Shown piece after piece: positions 27,701 through 40,784 of a stretch of DNA of 64,000 nt (the stretch's first letter is position 1; the number at the start of each line of letters is the position of its first letter). The stretch comes from Atherix ibis. Lineage: Eukaryota > Arthropoda > Insecta > Diptera > Athericidae. The stretch covers positions 60,922,951 to 60,986,950 of the forward strand of contig OY282608.1 of NCBI GenBank assembly GCA_958298945.1, written 5' to 3'. The translations under genes were made by a program, and so were the position numbers. A model generated the notes under the pieces. The model was given only the letters and a program-made list of their open reading frames with translations, made no database searches and was not told the origin of the DNA.

Positions 27701-28850
27701 AAAAAACCAACAAACCAATAAACCAACAAACCAACAAACCAAAAAACCAACAAACCAACAAACCAACAAACCAACAAGCCAACAAACCAACAAACCAACA
27801 AACCAACAAACCAACAAGCCAACAAACCAACAAACAAATAAACCAACAAACCAACAAGCCAACAAGCCAACAAACCAACAAACCAACAAGCTAACAAACC
27901 AACAAACCGACAAACCAACATGCCAACAAACCAACAAACTAAGTACCCAACAAGCCAACAAACCAACAAACCAACAAGCCAACAAGCCAACAAACCAACA
28001 AACCAACAAGCCAACAAAGCAACAAACCAACAAACCAACAAGCCAACAAACCAACAAACAAATAAACCAACAAACCAACAAACCAACAAACCAAAAAACT
28101 AACAAACCAACAAGCCAACAAGCCAACAAACCAACAAACTAACAAACCAACAAACGAACTAACCAACAAACCAACAAGCAACAAGCCAACAAAACAACAA
28201 ACCAACAAACCAACAAACCAACAAACTAAGTAACCAACAAGCCAACAAACCAACAAACCAACAGGCCAACAAGCCAACAAACCAACAAACCAACAAGCCA
28301 ACAAACCAACAAACCAACAAACCAAAAAACCAACAAACCAACAAACCAACAAACCAACAAACCAACAAACCAACAAGCCAACAAGCCAACAAACCAACAA
28401 ACCAACAAGTCAACAAACCAACAAGCCAACAAACCAACAAACCAACAAACCAACAAACCAACACCAACAAACTAAGTAACCAAGAAGCCAACAAACCAAC
28501 AAACCAACAAGCCAACAAGCCAAAAAAATCAACAAACCAAAAAGCCAATAAACCAACAAACCAACAAACCAAAAAACCAACAAACCAACAAACCAACAAA
28601 CCAACATGCCAACAAACCAACAAACTAAGTAACCAACAAGCCAAAAAACCAACAAACCAACAAGCTAACAAACCAACAAACCAACAAGCCAACAAACCAA
28701 CAAACCAACAAACCAACAAGCCAACAAACCAACAAACAAATAAACCAACAAACCAACAAACCAACAAACCAAAAAACCAACAAACCAACAAGCCCACAAG
28801 TCAACAAACCAACAAACTAACAAACCAACAAACGAACTAATCAACAAACC
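24761..28850. repeat. Satellite with a spaced long-A cassette (about 1.25 and 2.45 kb)
   Basis: A distinct cassette (CC, seven or eight A, then ATCAAC or a variant, followed by AAAAAGCCAATAAACC) occurs at 24825, 26073 and 28520. It is preceded each time, some 60 bases upstream, by an ACACCAAC unit (24766, about 26011 and 28461). Spacings are 1248 and about 2447 bp, nearly one and two units of the same length, so an old 1.2 kb repeat with one degraded member is likely. The cassette returns at 30361 and 31889. Confidence 0.7.
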
Positions 28851-29799
28851 AACAAGCCAACAAACCAACAAACCAACAAACCAACAAACCAACAAACTAA
28901 GTAACCAACAAGCCAACAAACAAACAAACAAACAAGCCAACAAGCCAACAAACCAACAAACCAACAAACCAACAAACGAACAAACCAACAAGCCAACAAA
29001 TCAACAAACCAACAAACCAAAAAACCAACAAACCAACAAACCAACAAACCAACAAACCAACAAACCAACAAGCCAACAAACCAACAAACCAACAAACGAA
29101 CAAACCAAGTAACCAAAAAGCCAACAAACTAACAAACCAACAAACCAACAAGCCAACAAACCAACAAGCCAACAAACTAACAAACCAACAAAGCAACAAG
29201 CCAACAAGCCAACAAACCAACAAACCAACAAGCCAACAAACCAACAAACCAAAATGCCAACAAGCCAACAAACCAACAAAACAACAAACCAAGTAACCAA
29301 AAAGCCAACAAACTAACAAACCAACAAGCCAACAAGCCAACAAACCAACAAACCAACAAACCAACAAGCCAACAAACCAACAAACAAATAAACCAACAAA
29401 CCAACAAACCAACAAACCAACAAACCAACAAACCAACAAACCAAAAAACCAACAAACCAACAAGCCAACAAGCCAACAAACCAACAAACTAACAAACCAA
29501 CAAACGAACTAACCAACAAACCAACAAGCCAACAAGCCAACAAACCAACAAACCAACAAACCAACAAACTAAGTAACCAACAAGCCAACAAACCAACAAA
29601 CCAACAAGCAAACAAGCCAACAAACCAACAAACCAACAAGCCAACAAACCAACAAACAAATAAACCAACAAACCAACAAACCAACAAACCAACAAACCAA
29701 CAAACCAAAAAACCAATAAATCAACAAACCAACAAACCAACAAACCAACAAACCAACAAACCAACAAACCAGCAAGCCAGCAAACCAACAAGCCAACAA
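28851..29799. repeat. Satellite leading into the 1.53 kb repeat
   Basis: Contains AAACGAAC just before CCAAGTAACC near 29095 (also at 30975 and 32503) and AAAATGCC near 29252 (also at 32659 and 35171). It is therefore a diverged or rearranged relative of the blocks to the right. CCAGCAAGCC units lie near 29770. No gene. Confidence 0.68.
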
Positions 29800-31327
29800 A
29801 CCAACAAACCAACAAACCAAGTAACCAAAAAGCCAACAAACTAACAAACTAACAAACCAACAAAGCAACAAGCCAACAAACCAACAAACCAACAAAGCAA
29901 CAAGCCAACAAGCCAACAAACCAACAAACCAACAAGCCAACAAACCAACAAACCAACAAGCCAACAAGCCAACAAACCAACAAACCAACAAACCAACAAG
30001 CCAACAAACCAACAAACCAACAAGCCAACAAAACAACAAACCAACAAACCAACAAGCCAACATACCAACAAACCAACAAACCAAAAAACCAACAATCCAA
30101 GTAACCAAAAAGCCAACAAACTAACAAACCAACAAGCCAACAAACCAACAAGCCAACAAGCCAGCAAACCAACAAACCAACAAAGCAACAAACCAAAAAA
30201 CCAACAAACCAAAATTCCAACAAACCAACCAACCATCAAACGAAGAAAGCAACAAGCCAACAAGCCAACAAACCAACAAACCAACAAGCCAACAAACCAA
30301 CAAACCAACAAGCCAACAAGCCAACAAACCAACAAACCAACAAACCAACAAGCCAACAAGCCAAAAAAATCAACAAACCAAAAAGCCAATAAACCAGCAA
30401 ACCAACAAACCAAAAAACCAACAAACCAACAAACCAACAAACCAACAAACCAACATGCCAACAAACCAACAAACTAAATAACCAACAAGCCAAAAAACCA
30501 ACAACCAACAAGCCAACAAGCCAACAAACCAACAAACCAACAAGCCAACAAACCAACAAACCAACAAACCAACAAGCCAACAAACCAACAAACAAATAAA
30601 CCAACAAACCAACAAACCAACAAACCAACAAACCAAAAAACCAACAAACCAACAAGCCTACAAGCCAACAAACCAACAAACTAACAAACCAACAAACGAA
30701 CTAACCAACAAACCAACAAGCCAACAAACCAACAAACCAACAAACCAACAAACCAACAAACCAACAAACTAAGTAACCAACAAGCCAACAAACCAACAAA
30801 CAAACAAGCCAACAAGCCAACAAACCAACAAACCAACAAACCAACAAACCAACAAACCAACAAGCCAACAAACCAACAAACCAACAAACCAAAAAACCAA
30901 CAAACCAACAAACCAACAAACCAACAAACCAACAAACCAACAAACCAACAAGCCAACAAACCAACAAACCAACAAACGAACAAACCAAGTAACCAAAAAG
31001 TCAACAAACTAACAAACCAACAAACCAACAAGCCAACAAACCAACAAGCCAACAAACTAACAAACCAACAAACCAACAAACCAACAAGCCAACAAACCAA
31101 CAAACCAACAAACCAACAAACCAAGTAACCAAAAAGCCAACAAACTAACAAACCAACAAGCCAACAAACCAACAAGCCAAAAAGCCAACAAACCAACAAA
31201 CCAACAAAGCAACAAGCCAACAAACCAACAAACCAACAAGCCAACAAGCCAACAAACCAACAAACCAACAAACCAACAAACCAACAAGCCAACAAACCAA
31301 CAAACCAACAAGCCAACAAACCAACAA
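29800..31327. repeat. 1.53 kb higher-order repeat, copy 1
   Basis: Markers return exactly 1528 bp (191 octamers) later: GTAACCAAAAAGCC at 29821 and 31349, AAAATTCC at 30211 and 31739, the seven-A cassette at 30363 and 31891, AAGTAACC at 30773 and 32301. The constant offset over about 1.25 kb means no net indel between the copies. The last 270 bp (31056-31327) have no clear partner after 32583. Confidence 0.87.
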
Positions 31328-32583
31328 ACCAACAAACCAACAAACCAAGTAACCAAAAAGCCAACAAACTAACAAACCAACAAACCAACAAAGCAACAAG
31401 CCAACAAACCAACAAACCAACAAAGCAACAAGCCAACAAGCCAACAAACCAACAAACCAACAAGCCAACAAACCAACAAACCAACAAGCCAACAAGCCAA
31501 CAAACCAACAAACCAACAAACCAACAAGCCAACAAACCAACAAACCAACAAGCCAACAAAACAACAAACCAACAAACCAACAAGCCAATATACCAACAAA
31601 CCAACAAACCAAAAAACCAACAATCCAAGTAACCAAAAAGCCAACAAACTAACAAACCAACAAGCCAACAAACCAACAAGCCAACAAGCCAGCAAACCAA
31701 CAAACCAACAAAGCAACAAACCAAAAAACCAACAAACCAAAATTCCAACAAACCAACCAACCGTCAAACGAACAAAGCAACAAGCCAACAAGCCAACAAA
31801 CCAACAAACCAACAAGCCAACAAACCAACAAACCAACAAGCCAACAAGCCAACAAACCAACAAACCAACAAACCAACAAGCCAACAAGCCAAAAAAATCA
31901 ACAAACCAAAAAGCCAATAAACCAGCAAACCAACAAACCAAAAAACCAACAAACCAACAAACCAACAAACCAACAAACCAACATGCCAACAAACCAACAA
32001 ACTAAATAACCAACAAGCCAAAAAACCAACAACCAACAAGCCAACAAGCCAACAAACCAACAAACCAACAAGCCAACAAACCAACAAACCAACAAACCAA
32101 CAAGCCAACAAACCAACAAACAAATAAACCAACAAACCAACAAACCAACAAACCAACAAACCAAAAAACCAACAAACCAACAAGCCTACAAGCCAACAAA
32201 CCAACAAACTAACAAACCAACAAACGAACTAACCAACAAACCAACAAGCCAACAAACCAACAAACCAACAAACCAACAAACCAACAAACCAACAAACTAA
32301 GTAACCAACAAGCCAACAAACCAACAAACAAACAAGGCAACAAGCCAACAAACCAACAAACCAACAAACCAACAAACCAACAAACCAACAAGCCAACAAA
32401 CCAACAAACCAACAAACCAAAAAACCAACAAACCAACAAACCAACAAACCAACAAACCAACAAACCAACAAACCAACAAGCCAACAAACCAACAAACCAA
32501 CAAACGAACAAACCAAGTAACCAAAAAGCCAACAAACTAACAAACCAACAAACCAACAAGCCAACAAACCAACAAGCCAACAA
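31328..32583. repeat. 1.53 kb higher-order repeat, copy 2
   Basis: Second copy at a constant 1528 bp offset. Point differences are visible, for example CGTCAAACGAAC near 31762 where copy 1 has CATCAAACGAAG near 30232, and ACAAGGC near 32334 where copy 1 has ACAAGCC. The match fades near 32585. Confidence 0.86.
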
Positions 32584-35159
32584 ACTAACAAACCAACAAA
32601 GCAACAAGCCAACAAGCCAACAAACCAACAAACCAACAAGCCAACAAACCAACAAACCAAAATGCCAACAAGCCAACAAACCAACATACCAACAAACCAA
32701 GTAACCAAAAAGCCAACAAACTAACAAACCAACAAGCCAACAAGACAACAAACCAACAAACCAACAAACCAACAAGCCAACAAACCAACAAACAAATAAA
32801 CCAACAAACCAAGAAACTAAGTAATCAACAAGCCAACAAACCAACACACCAACAAGCCAACAAACCAACAAACAAATAAACCAACAAACCAACAAACCAA
32901 CAAACCAACAAACCAACAAGCCAACAAACCAACAAACCAACAAGCTAACAAGTTAACAAACCAACAAACCAAGTAACCAAAAAGCCAACAAACCAACAAA
33001 CCAACAAACCAACAAACCAACAAACCAACAAACCAACAAGCCAACAAACCAACAAACCAACAAACCAACAAACCAAGTAACCAAAAAGCCAACAAACTAA
33101 CAAACCAACAAGCCAACAAACCAACAAGCCAAAAAGCCAACAAACCAACAAACCAACAAAGCAACAAGCCAACAAACCAACAAACCAACAAGCCAACAAG
33201 CCAACAAACCAACAAACCAACAAACCAACAAACCAACAAGCCAACAAACCAACAAACCAACAAGCCAACAAACCAACAAACCAAACAAATCAACAAGCCA
33301 ACAAACCAACAAACCAAAAACCAAAAAACCAACAAACCAACAAACCAACAAACCAACAAACCAACAAGCCAACAAGCCAACAAACCAACAAACCAACAAA
33401 CCAACAAGCCAACAAACCAACAAGCCAACAAACCAACAAAACAACAAGCCAACAAGCCAACAAACTAAGAAGCCAACAAGCCAACAATTCAACAAACCAA
33501 CAAACCAACAAACCAACAAACTAAGTAACCAACAAGCCAACAAACCAACAAACCAACAAGCTAACAAACCAACAAACCAACAAACCAACAAGCCAACAAA
33601 CCAACAAACCAACAAACCAACAAACCAACAAACCAACAAGCCAACAAGCCAACAAATCAACAAACCAACAAACCAACAAGCTTACAAACCAACAAACCAA
33701 CAAACCAACAAGCCAACAAGCCAACAAACCAACAAACCAACAAGCCAACAAACCAACAAAACAACAAACCAACATGCCAACAAACCGACAAACTAAGTAA
33801 CCAACAAGCCAACAAACCAACAAACCAACAAACCAACAAGCCAACAAACCAACAAACCAACAAGCGAACAAGCCAACAAAACAACAAACCAACAAACCAA
33901 CAAACCAACAAACAAATAAACCAACAAACCAAAAAACTAACAAACCAACAAACCAACAAACCAACAAACCAACAAACCAACAAACTAACAAACCAACAAG
34001 CCAACAAGCCAACAAACCAACAAACCAACAAACCAACAAGCCAACAAACCAACAAGCCAACAAACCAACAAACCAACAAACCAAGTAACCAACAAACCAA
34101 AAAACCAACAAGCCAACAAGCCAACAAACCAACAAACCAACAAACCAACAAACCAACAAACTAAGTAACCAACAAACCAACAAGCCAACAAGCCAACAAA
34201 CCAACAAACCAACAAACCAACAAACCAACAAGCCAACAAACCAACAAACAAATAAACCAACAAACCAACAAACCAACAAACCAACAAACCAACAAACCAA
34301 AAAACCAATAAACCAACAAACCAACAAACCTACAAACCAACAAACCAACAAACCAGCAAGCCAGCAAACCAACAAGCCAACAAACCAACAAACCAACAAA
34401 CCAAGTAACCAAAAAGCCAACAAACTAACAAACCAACAAGCCAACAAGCCAACAAACCAACAAACCAACAAAGCAACAAGCCAACAAGCCAACAAACCAA
34501 CAAACCAACAAGCCAACAAACCAACAAACCAACAAGCCAACAAGCCAACAAACCAACAAAACAACAAACCAACAAACCAACAAGCCAACCTACCAACAAA
34601 CCAACAAACCAAAAAACCAACAAACCAAGTAACCAAAAAGCCAACAAACTAACAAACCAACAAGCCAACAAACCAACAAGCCAACAAGCCAACAAGCCAA
34701 CAAACCAACAAACCAACAAGCCAACAAACCAACAAACCAACAAGCCAACAAGCCAACAAACCAATAAACCAACAAACCAACAAGCCAACAAACCAACAAA
34801 CTAACAAACCAACAAGCCAACAAACCAACAAACCAACAAACCAACAAACCAACAAACCAACAAGCCAACAAGCCAACAAACCAACAAACCAACAAGCCAA
34901 CAAACTAACAAACCAACAAGCCAACAAACCAACAAACCAACAAACCAACATGCCAACAAACCAACAAACAAAGTAACCAACAAGCCAACAAACCAACAAA
35001 CCAACAAGCCAACAAGCCAACAAACCAGGAAATCAACAAACCAACAAACCAACAAACCAAGTAACCAACAAACCAACCAACCATCAAACGAACGAAGCAA
35101 TAAACCAACAAACCAACAAACCAACAAGCCAACAAACCAACAAACCAACAAGCCAACAA
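32584..35159. repeat. 2.4-2.5 kb higher-order repeat, copy 1
   Basis: The tandem partner is at 35160-37545. On the left the offset is 2512 bp (AAAATGCC at 32659 and 35171, AAGAAACT at 32811 and 35323, AGTTAAC at 32951 and 35463). From about 33.08 kb it is 2400-2408 bp (CCAAACAAA at 33281 and 35681, CAGGAAATC near 35026 and 37426, CATCAAACGAACG at 35082 and 37482). So about 112 bp, 14 octamers, was gained in copy 1 or lost in copy 2 near 33.0 kb. 2400 bp is exactly 300 octamers. Confidence 0.87.
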
Positions 35160-37545
35160 ACCAACAAACCAAAATGCCAACAAGCCAACAAACCAACATA
35201 CCAACAAACCAAGTAACCAAAAAGCCAACAAACTAACAAACCAACAAGCCAACAAGACAACAAACCAACAAACCAACAAACCAACAAGCCAACAAACCAA
35301 CAAACAAATAAACCAACAAACCAAGAAACTAAGTAATCAACAAGCCAACAAACCAACAAACCAACAAGCCAACAAACCAACAAACAAATAAACCAACAAA
35401 CCAACAAACCAACAAACCAACAAACCAACAAGCCAACAAACCAACAAACCAACAAGCCAACAAGTTAACAAACCAACAAACCAAGTAACCAAAAAGCCAA
35501 CAAACTAACAAACCAACAAGCCAACAAACCAACAAGCCAAAAAGCCAACAAACCAACAAACCAACAAAGAAACAAGCCAACAAACCAACAAACCAACAAG
35601 CCAACAAGCCAACAAACCAACAAACCAACAAACCAACAAGCCAACAAACCAACAAACCAACAAGCCAACAAACCAACAAACCAAACAAACCAACAAGCCA
35701 ACAAACCAACAAACCAAAAACCAAAAAACCAACAAACCAACAAACCAACAAACCAACAAACCAACAAGCCAACAAGCCAACAAACCAACAAACCAACAAA
35801 CCAACAAGCCAACAAACCAACAAGCCAACAAACCAACAAAACAACAAGCCAACAAGCCAACAAACTAACAAGCCAACAAGCCAACAAACCAACAAACCAA
35901 CAAACCAACAAACCAACAAACTAAGTAACCAACAAGCCAACAAACCAACAAACCAACAAGCTAACAAACCAACAAACCAACAAACCAACAAGCCAACAAA
36001 CCAACAAACCAACAAACCAACAAACCAACAAACCAACAAACCAACAAACCAACAAGCCAACAAGCCAACAAATCAACAAACCAACAAGCACACAAACCAA
36101 CAAACCAACAAACCAACAAGCCAACAAGCCAACAAACCAACAAACCAACAAGCCAACAAACCAACAAAACAACAAACCAACAAGCCAACAAACCGACAAA
36201 CTAAGTAACCAACAAGCCAACAAACCAACAAACCAACAAACCAACAAGCCAACAAACCAACAAACCAACAAGCCAACAAGCCAACAAAACAACAAACCAA
36301 CAAACCAACAAACCAACAAACAAATAAACCAACAAACCAAAAAACTAACAAACTAACAAACCAACAAACCAACAAACCAACAAACCAACAAACTAACAAA
36401 CCAACAAGCCAACAAGCCAACAAACCAACAAACCAACAAACCAACAAGCCAACAAACCAACAAGCCAACAAACCAACAAACCAACAAACCAAGTAACCAA
36501 CAAACCAAAAAACAAACAAGCCAACAAGCCAACAATCCAACAAACCAACAAACCAACAAACCAACAAACCAACAAACTAAGTAACCAACAAACCAACAAG
36601 CCAACAAGCCAACAAACCAACAAACCAACAAACCAACAAACCAACAAGCCAACAAACCAACAAACAAATAAACCAACAAACCAACAAACCAACAAACCAA
36701 CAAACCAACAAACCAACAAACCAACAAACCAAAAAAAAAATAAACCAACAAACCAACAAACCAACAAACCAACAAACCAACAAACCAGCAAGCCAGCAAA
36801 CCAACAAGCCAACAAACCAACAAACCAACAAACCAAGTAACCAAAAAGCCAACAAACTAACAAACCAACAAGCCAACAAGCCAACAAACCAACAAACCAA
36901 CAAAGCAACAATCCAACAAGCCAACAAACCAACAAGCCAACAAGCCAACAAACCAACAAAACAACAAACCAACAAACCAACAAGCCAACCTACCAACAAA
37001 CCAACAAACCAAAAAACCAACAAAACAAGTAACCAAAAAGCCAACAAACTAACAAACCAACAAGCCAACAAACCAACAAGCCAACAAGCCAACAAGCCAA
37101 CAAACCAACAAACCAACAAGCCAACAAACCAACAAACCAACAAGCCAACAAGCCAACAAACCAATAAACCAACAAACCAACAAGCCAACAAACCAACAAA
37201 CTAACAAACCAACAAGCCAACAAACCAACAAACCAACAAACCAACAAACCAACAAACCAACAAGCCAACAAGCCAACAAACCAACAAACCAACAAGCCAA
37301 TAAACTAACAAACCAACAAGCCAACAAACCAACAAACCAACAAACCAACATGCCAATAAACCAACAAACAAAGTAACCAACAAGCCAACAAACCAACAAA
37401 CCAACAAGCCAACAAGCCAACAAACCAGGAAATCAACAAACCAACAAACCAACAAACCAAGTAACCAACAAACCAACCAACCATCAAACGAACGAAGCAA
37501 TAAACCAACAAACCAACAAACCAACAAGCCAACAAACCAACAAAC
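35160..37545. repeat. 2.4-2.5 kb higher-order repeat, copy 2
   Basis: Matches copy 1 through the markers given there. It ends where an AAACAAATAA unit at about 37543 replaces plain octamers. Its right part (about 36.5 kb onward) continues without a break into a block that recurs at 43.1-45.1 and 47.7-49.7 kb. A run of about ten A at 36732-36741 is the longest homopolymer in the window. Confidence 0.86.
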
Positions 37546-40500
37546 AAATAAACCAACAAACCAACAAACAAATAAACCAACAAACCAACAAACCAACAAA
37601 CCAACAAACCAACAAACCAACAAACTAACAAACCAACAAGCCAACAAACCAACAAACCAACAAGCCAACAAACCAACAAACTAACAAACCAACATGCCAA
37701 CAAACCAACAAACTAAGTAACCAACAAGCCAACAAACCAACAAACCAATAAGCCAACAAACCAACAAACCAACAAACCAACAAGCCAACAAACCAACAAA
37801 CAAATTAACCAACAAACCAACAAACCAACAAACCAACAAGCCAACAAACCAACAAACCAACAAGCCAACAAACCAGCAAACCAACAAACCAACAAGCCAA
37901 CAAGCCAACAAGCCAACAAACCAACAAACCAACAAGCCAACAAACCAACAAACCAACAAACCAACATGCCAACAAACAAACAAACTAAGTAACCAATAAG
38001 CCAACAAACCAACAAACCAACATGCCAACAAACCAACAAATTAAGTAACCAACAAGCCAACAAACCAACAAACCAACAAGCCAACAAGCCAACAAACCAA
38101 CAAACCAACAAACCAACAAGCCAACAAACCAACAAGCCAACAAACCAACAAACCAACAAGCCAACAAGCCAACAAACCAACAAACCAACAAACCAACAAG
38201 CAAACAAACCAACAAACCAACAAGCCAACAAACCAACAAACCAACAAACCAACAAACCAACAAGCCAACAAGCCAACAAACCAACAAACCAACAAACCAA
38301 GAAACTAAGTAATCAACAAGCCAACAAACCAACAAACCAACAAGCCAACAAACCAACAAACAAATAAACCAACAAACCAACAAACCAACAAACCAACAAA
38401 CCAACAAACCAACAAGCCAACAAACCAACAAACCAACAAGCCAACAAGTTAACAAACCAACAAACCAAGTAACCAAAAAGCCAACAAACCAACAAACCAA
38501 CAAACCAACAAACTAACAAACCAACAAGCCAACAAACCAACAAACCAACAAACGAACAAACCCAGTAACCAAAAAGCCAACAAACTAACAAACCAACAAG
38601 CCAACAAACCAACAAAACAAGAAACCAACATGCCAACAAACCGACAAACTTAGTAACCAACAAGCCAACAAACCAACAAACCAACAAACCAACAAGCCAA
38701 CAAACCAACAAACCAACAAGCCAACAAGCCAACAAAACAACAAACCAACAAACCAACAAACCAACAAACAAATAAACCAACAAACCAAAAAACTAACAAA
38801 CCAACAAACCAACAAACCAACAAACCAACAAACCAACAAACTAACAAACCAACAAGCCAACAAGCCAACAAACCAACAAACCAACAAACCAACAAGCCAA
38901 CAAACCAACAAGCCAACAAACCAACAAACCAACAAACCAAGTAACCAACAAACCAAAAAACCATCAAATGAACAAAGCAACAAACCAACAAGCCCACAAG
39001 CCAACAAACCAACAAACTAAGTAACCAAAAAGCCAACAAACTAACAAACCAACAAGCCAACAAACTAACAAACCAACAAACGAACTAACCAACAAACCAA
39101 CAAGCCAACAAGCCAAAAAACCAACAAACCAACAAACCAACAAACCACCAAACTAAGTAACCAACAAGCCAACAAACCAACAAACCAACAAGCCAACAAG
39201 CCAACAAACCAACAAACCAACAAGCCAACAAACCAACAAACCAACAAACTAACAAACCAACAAACCAACAAACCAACAAACCAACAAACCAACAAGTTAA
39301 CAAACCAACAAAAAAATAAACCAACAAACCAAAAAACCAACAAACCAACAAACCAACAAGCCAACAAACCAACAAACCAACAAACCAACAAACCAAGTAA
39401 CCAACAAGCCAACAAACCAACAAACCAACAAACAAACAAGCCAACAAACCAACAAACCAACAAGCTAACAAACCAACAAACCAACAAACCAAAAAAACAA
39501 CAAACCAACAAACCAACAAACCAACAAACCAACAAACCAACAAACCAACAAGCCAACAAACCAACAAACCAACAAACCAAGTAACCAAAAAGCTAACAAA
39601 CTAACAAACCAACAAGCCAACAAGCCAACAAACCAACAAGCCAACAAACCAACAAACCAACAAAGCAACAAGCCAACAAGCCAACAAACCAACAAACCAA
39701 CAAGCCAACAAACCAACAAACCAACAAGCCAACAAGCCAACAAACCAACACACCAACAAACCAAGTAACCAAAAAGCCAACAAACTAACAAACCAACAAA
39801 CCAACAAGCCAACAAGCCAACAAACCAACAAACCAACAAACCAACAAGCCAACAAGCCAACAAACCAACAAACAAATAAACCAACAAGCCAACAAACCAA
39901 CCAACCAACAAACCAACAAACCAAAAAACCAACAAACCAACAAACCAACAAGCCAACAAGCCAACAAACCAACAAACTAATAAACCAACAAACCAACAAA
40001 CCAACAAACCAACAAGCCAACAAACCAACAAACAAATAAACCAACAAACCAACAAACCAACAAACCAACAAGCTAACAAGCCAACAAACCAACAAACCAA
40101 CAAACCAAGTAACCAAAAAGCCAACAAAATAATAACCAACAAGCACACAAACCAACAAGCCAACACGCCAACAAACCAACAAACCAACAAACCAACAAAG
40201 TAACAAGCCAACAAACCAACAAACCAACAAGCCAACAAGCCAAGAAACCAACAAACCAACAAACCAACAAGCCAACAAACCAACAAGCCAACAAACCAAC
40301 AAACCAACAAGCCAACAAACCAACAAACCAACAAACCAATAAGCCAACAAACCAACAAACCAACAAACCAACAAACCAACAAACCAACAAACCAACAAAC
40401 CAATAATCCAACAAACCAACAAACCAACAAACCGAAAAACCAACAAACCAACAAACCAACAAACCAACAAACCAACAAACCAACAAGCCAACAAGCCAAC

Positions 40501-40784
40501 AAACCAACAAACCAACAAGCCAACAAACTAACAAGCCAACAAACCAACAAAGCAACAAGCCAACAAGCCAACAAACCAACAAGCCAACAAGCCAACAAAC
40601 CAACAAACCAACAAACCAACAAACCAACAAACCAACAAACCAACAAACCAACAAACTAGGTAACCAACAAGCCAACAAACCAACAAACCAACAAGCCAAC
40701 AAACCAACAAACCAACAAACCAACAAGCCAACAAACCAAGAAACCAACAAACCAAAAAACCAATAAACCAACAAACCAACAAGC
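37546..40784. repeat. Satellite block with distant copies at 44-45, 48-50 and 50-54 kb
   Basis: The left part (37.55-38.3 kb) matches 44.2-45.0 and 48.8-49.6 kb; the 195-residue - strand frames at 37713-38300, 44374-44961 and 48972-49559 are almost the same. The right part (38.6-40.8 kb) matches 50.5-54.5 kb: CATCAAATGAAC at 38962 and 50813, ACCACCAAAC at 39145 and 51003, and AAAATAATAACC near 40127 and 53858. The block is a junction between two long-range repeat families. No gene. Confidence 0.78.

Noticed and set aside
36731..36745. Poly-A run as a retroposon tail
   Set aside because: Only about ten A between two octamers, without a target-site duplication or any inserted sequence next to it.
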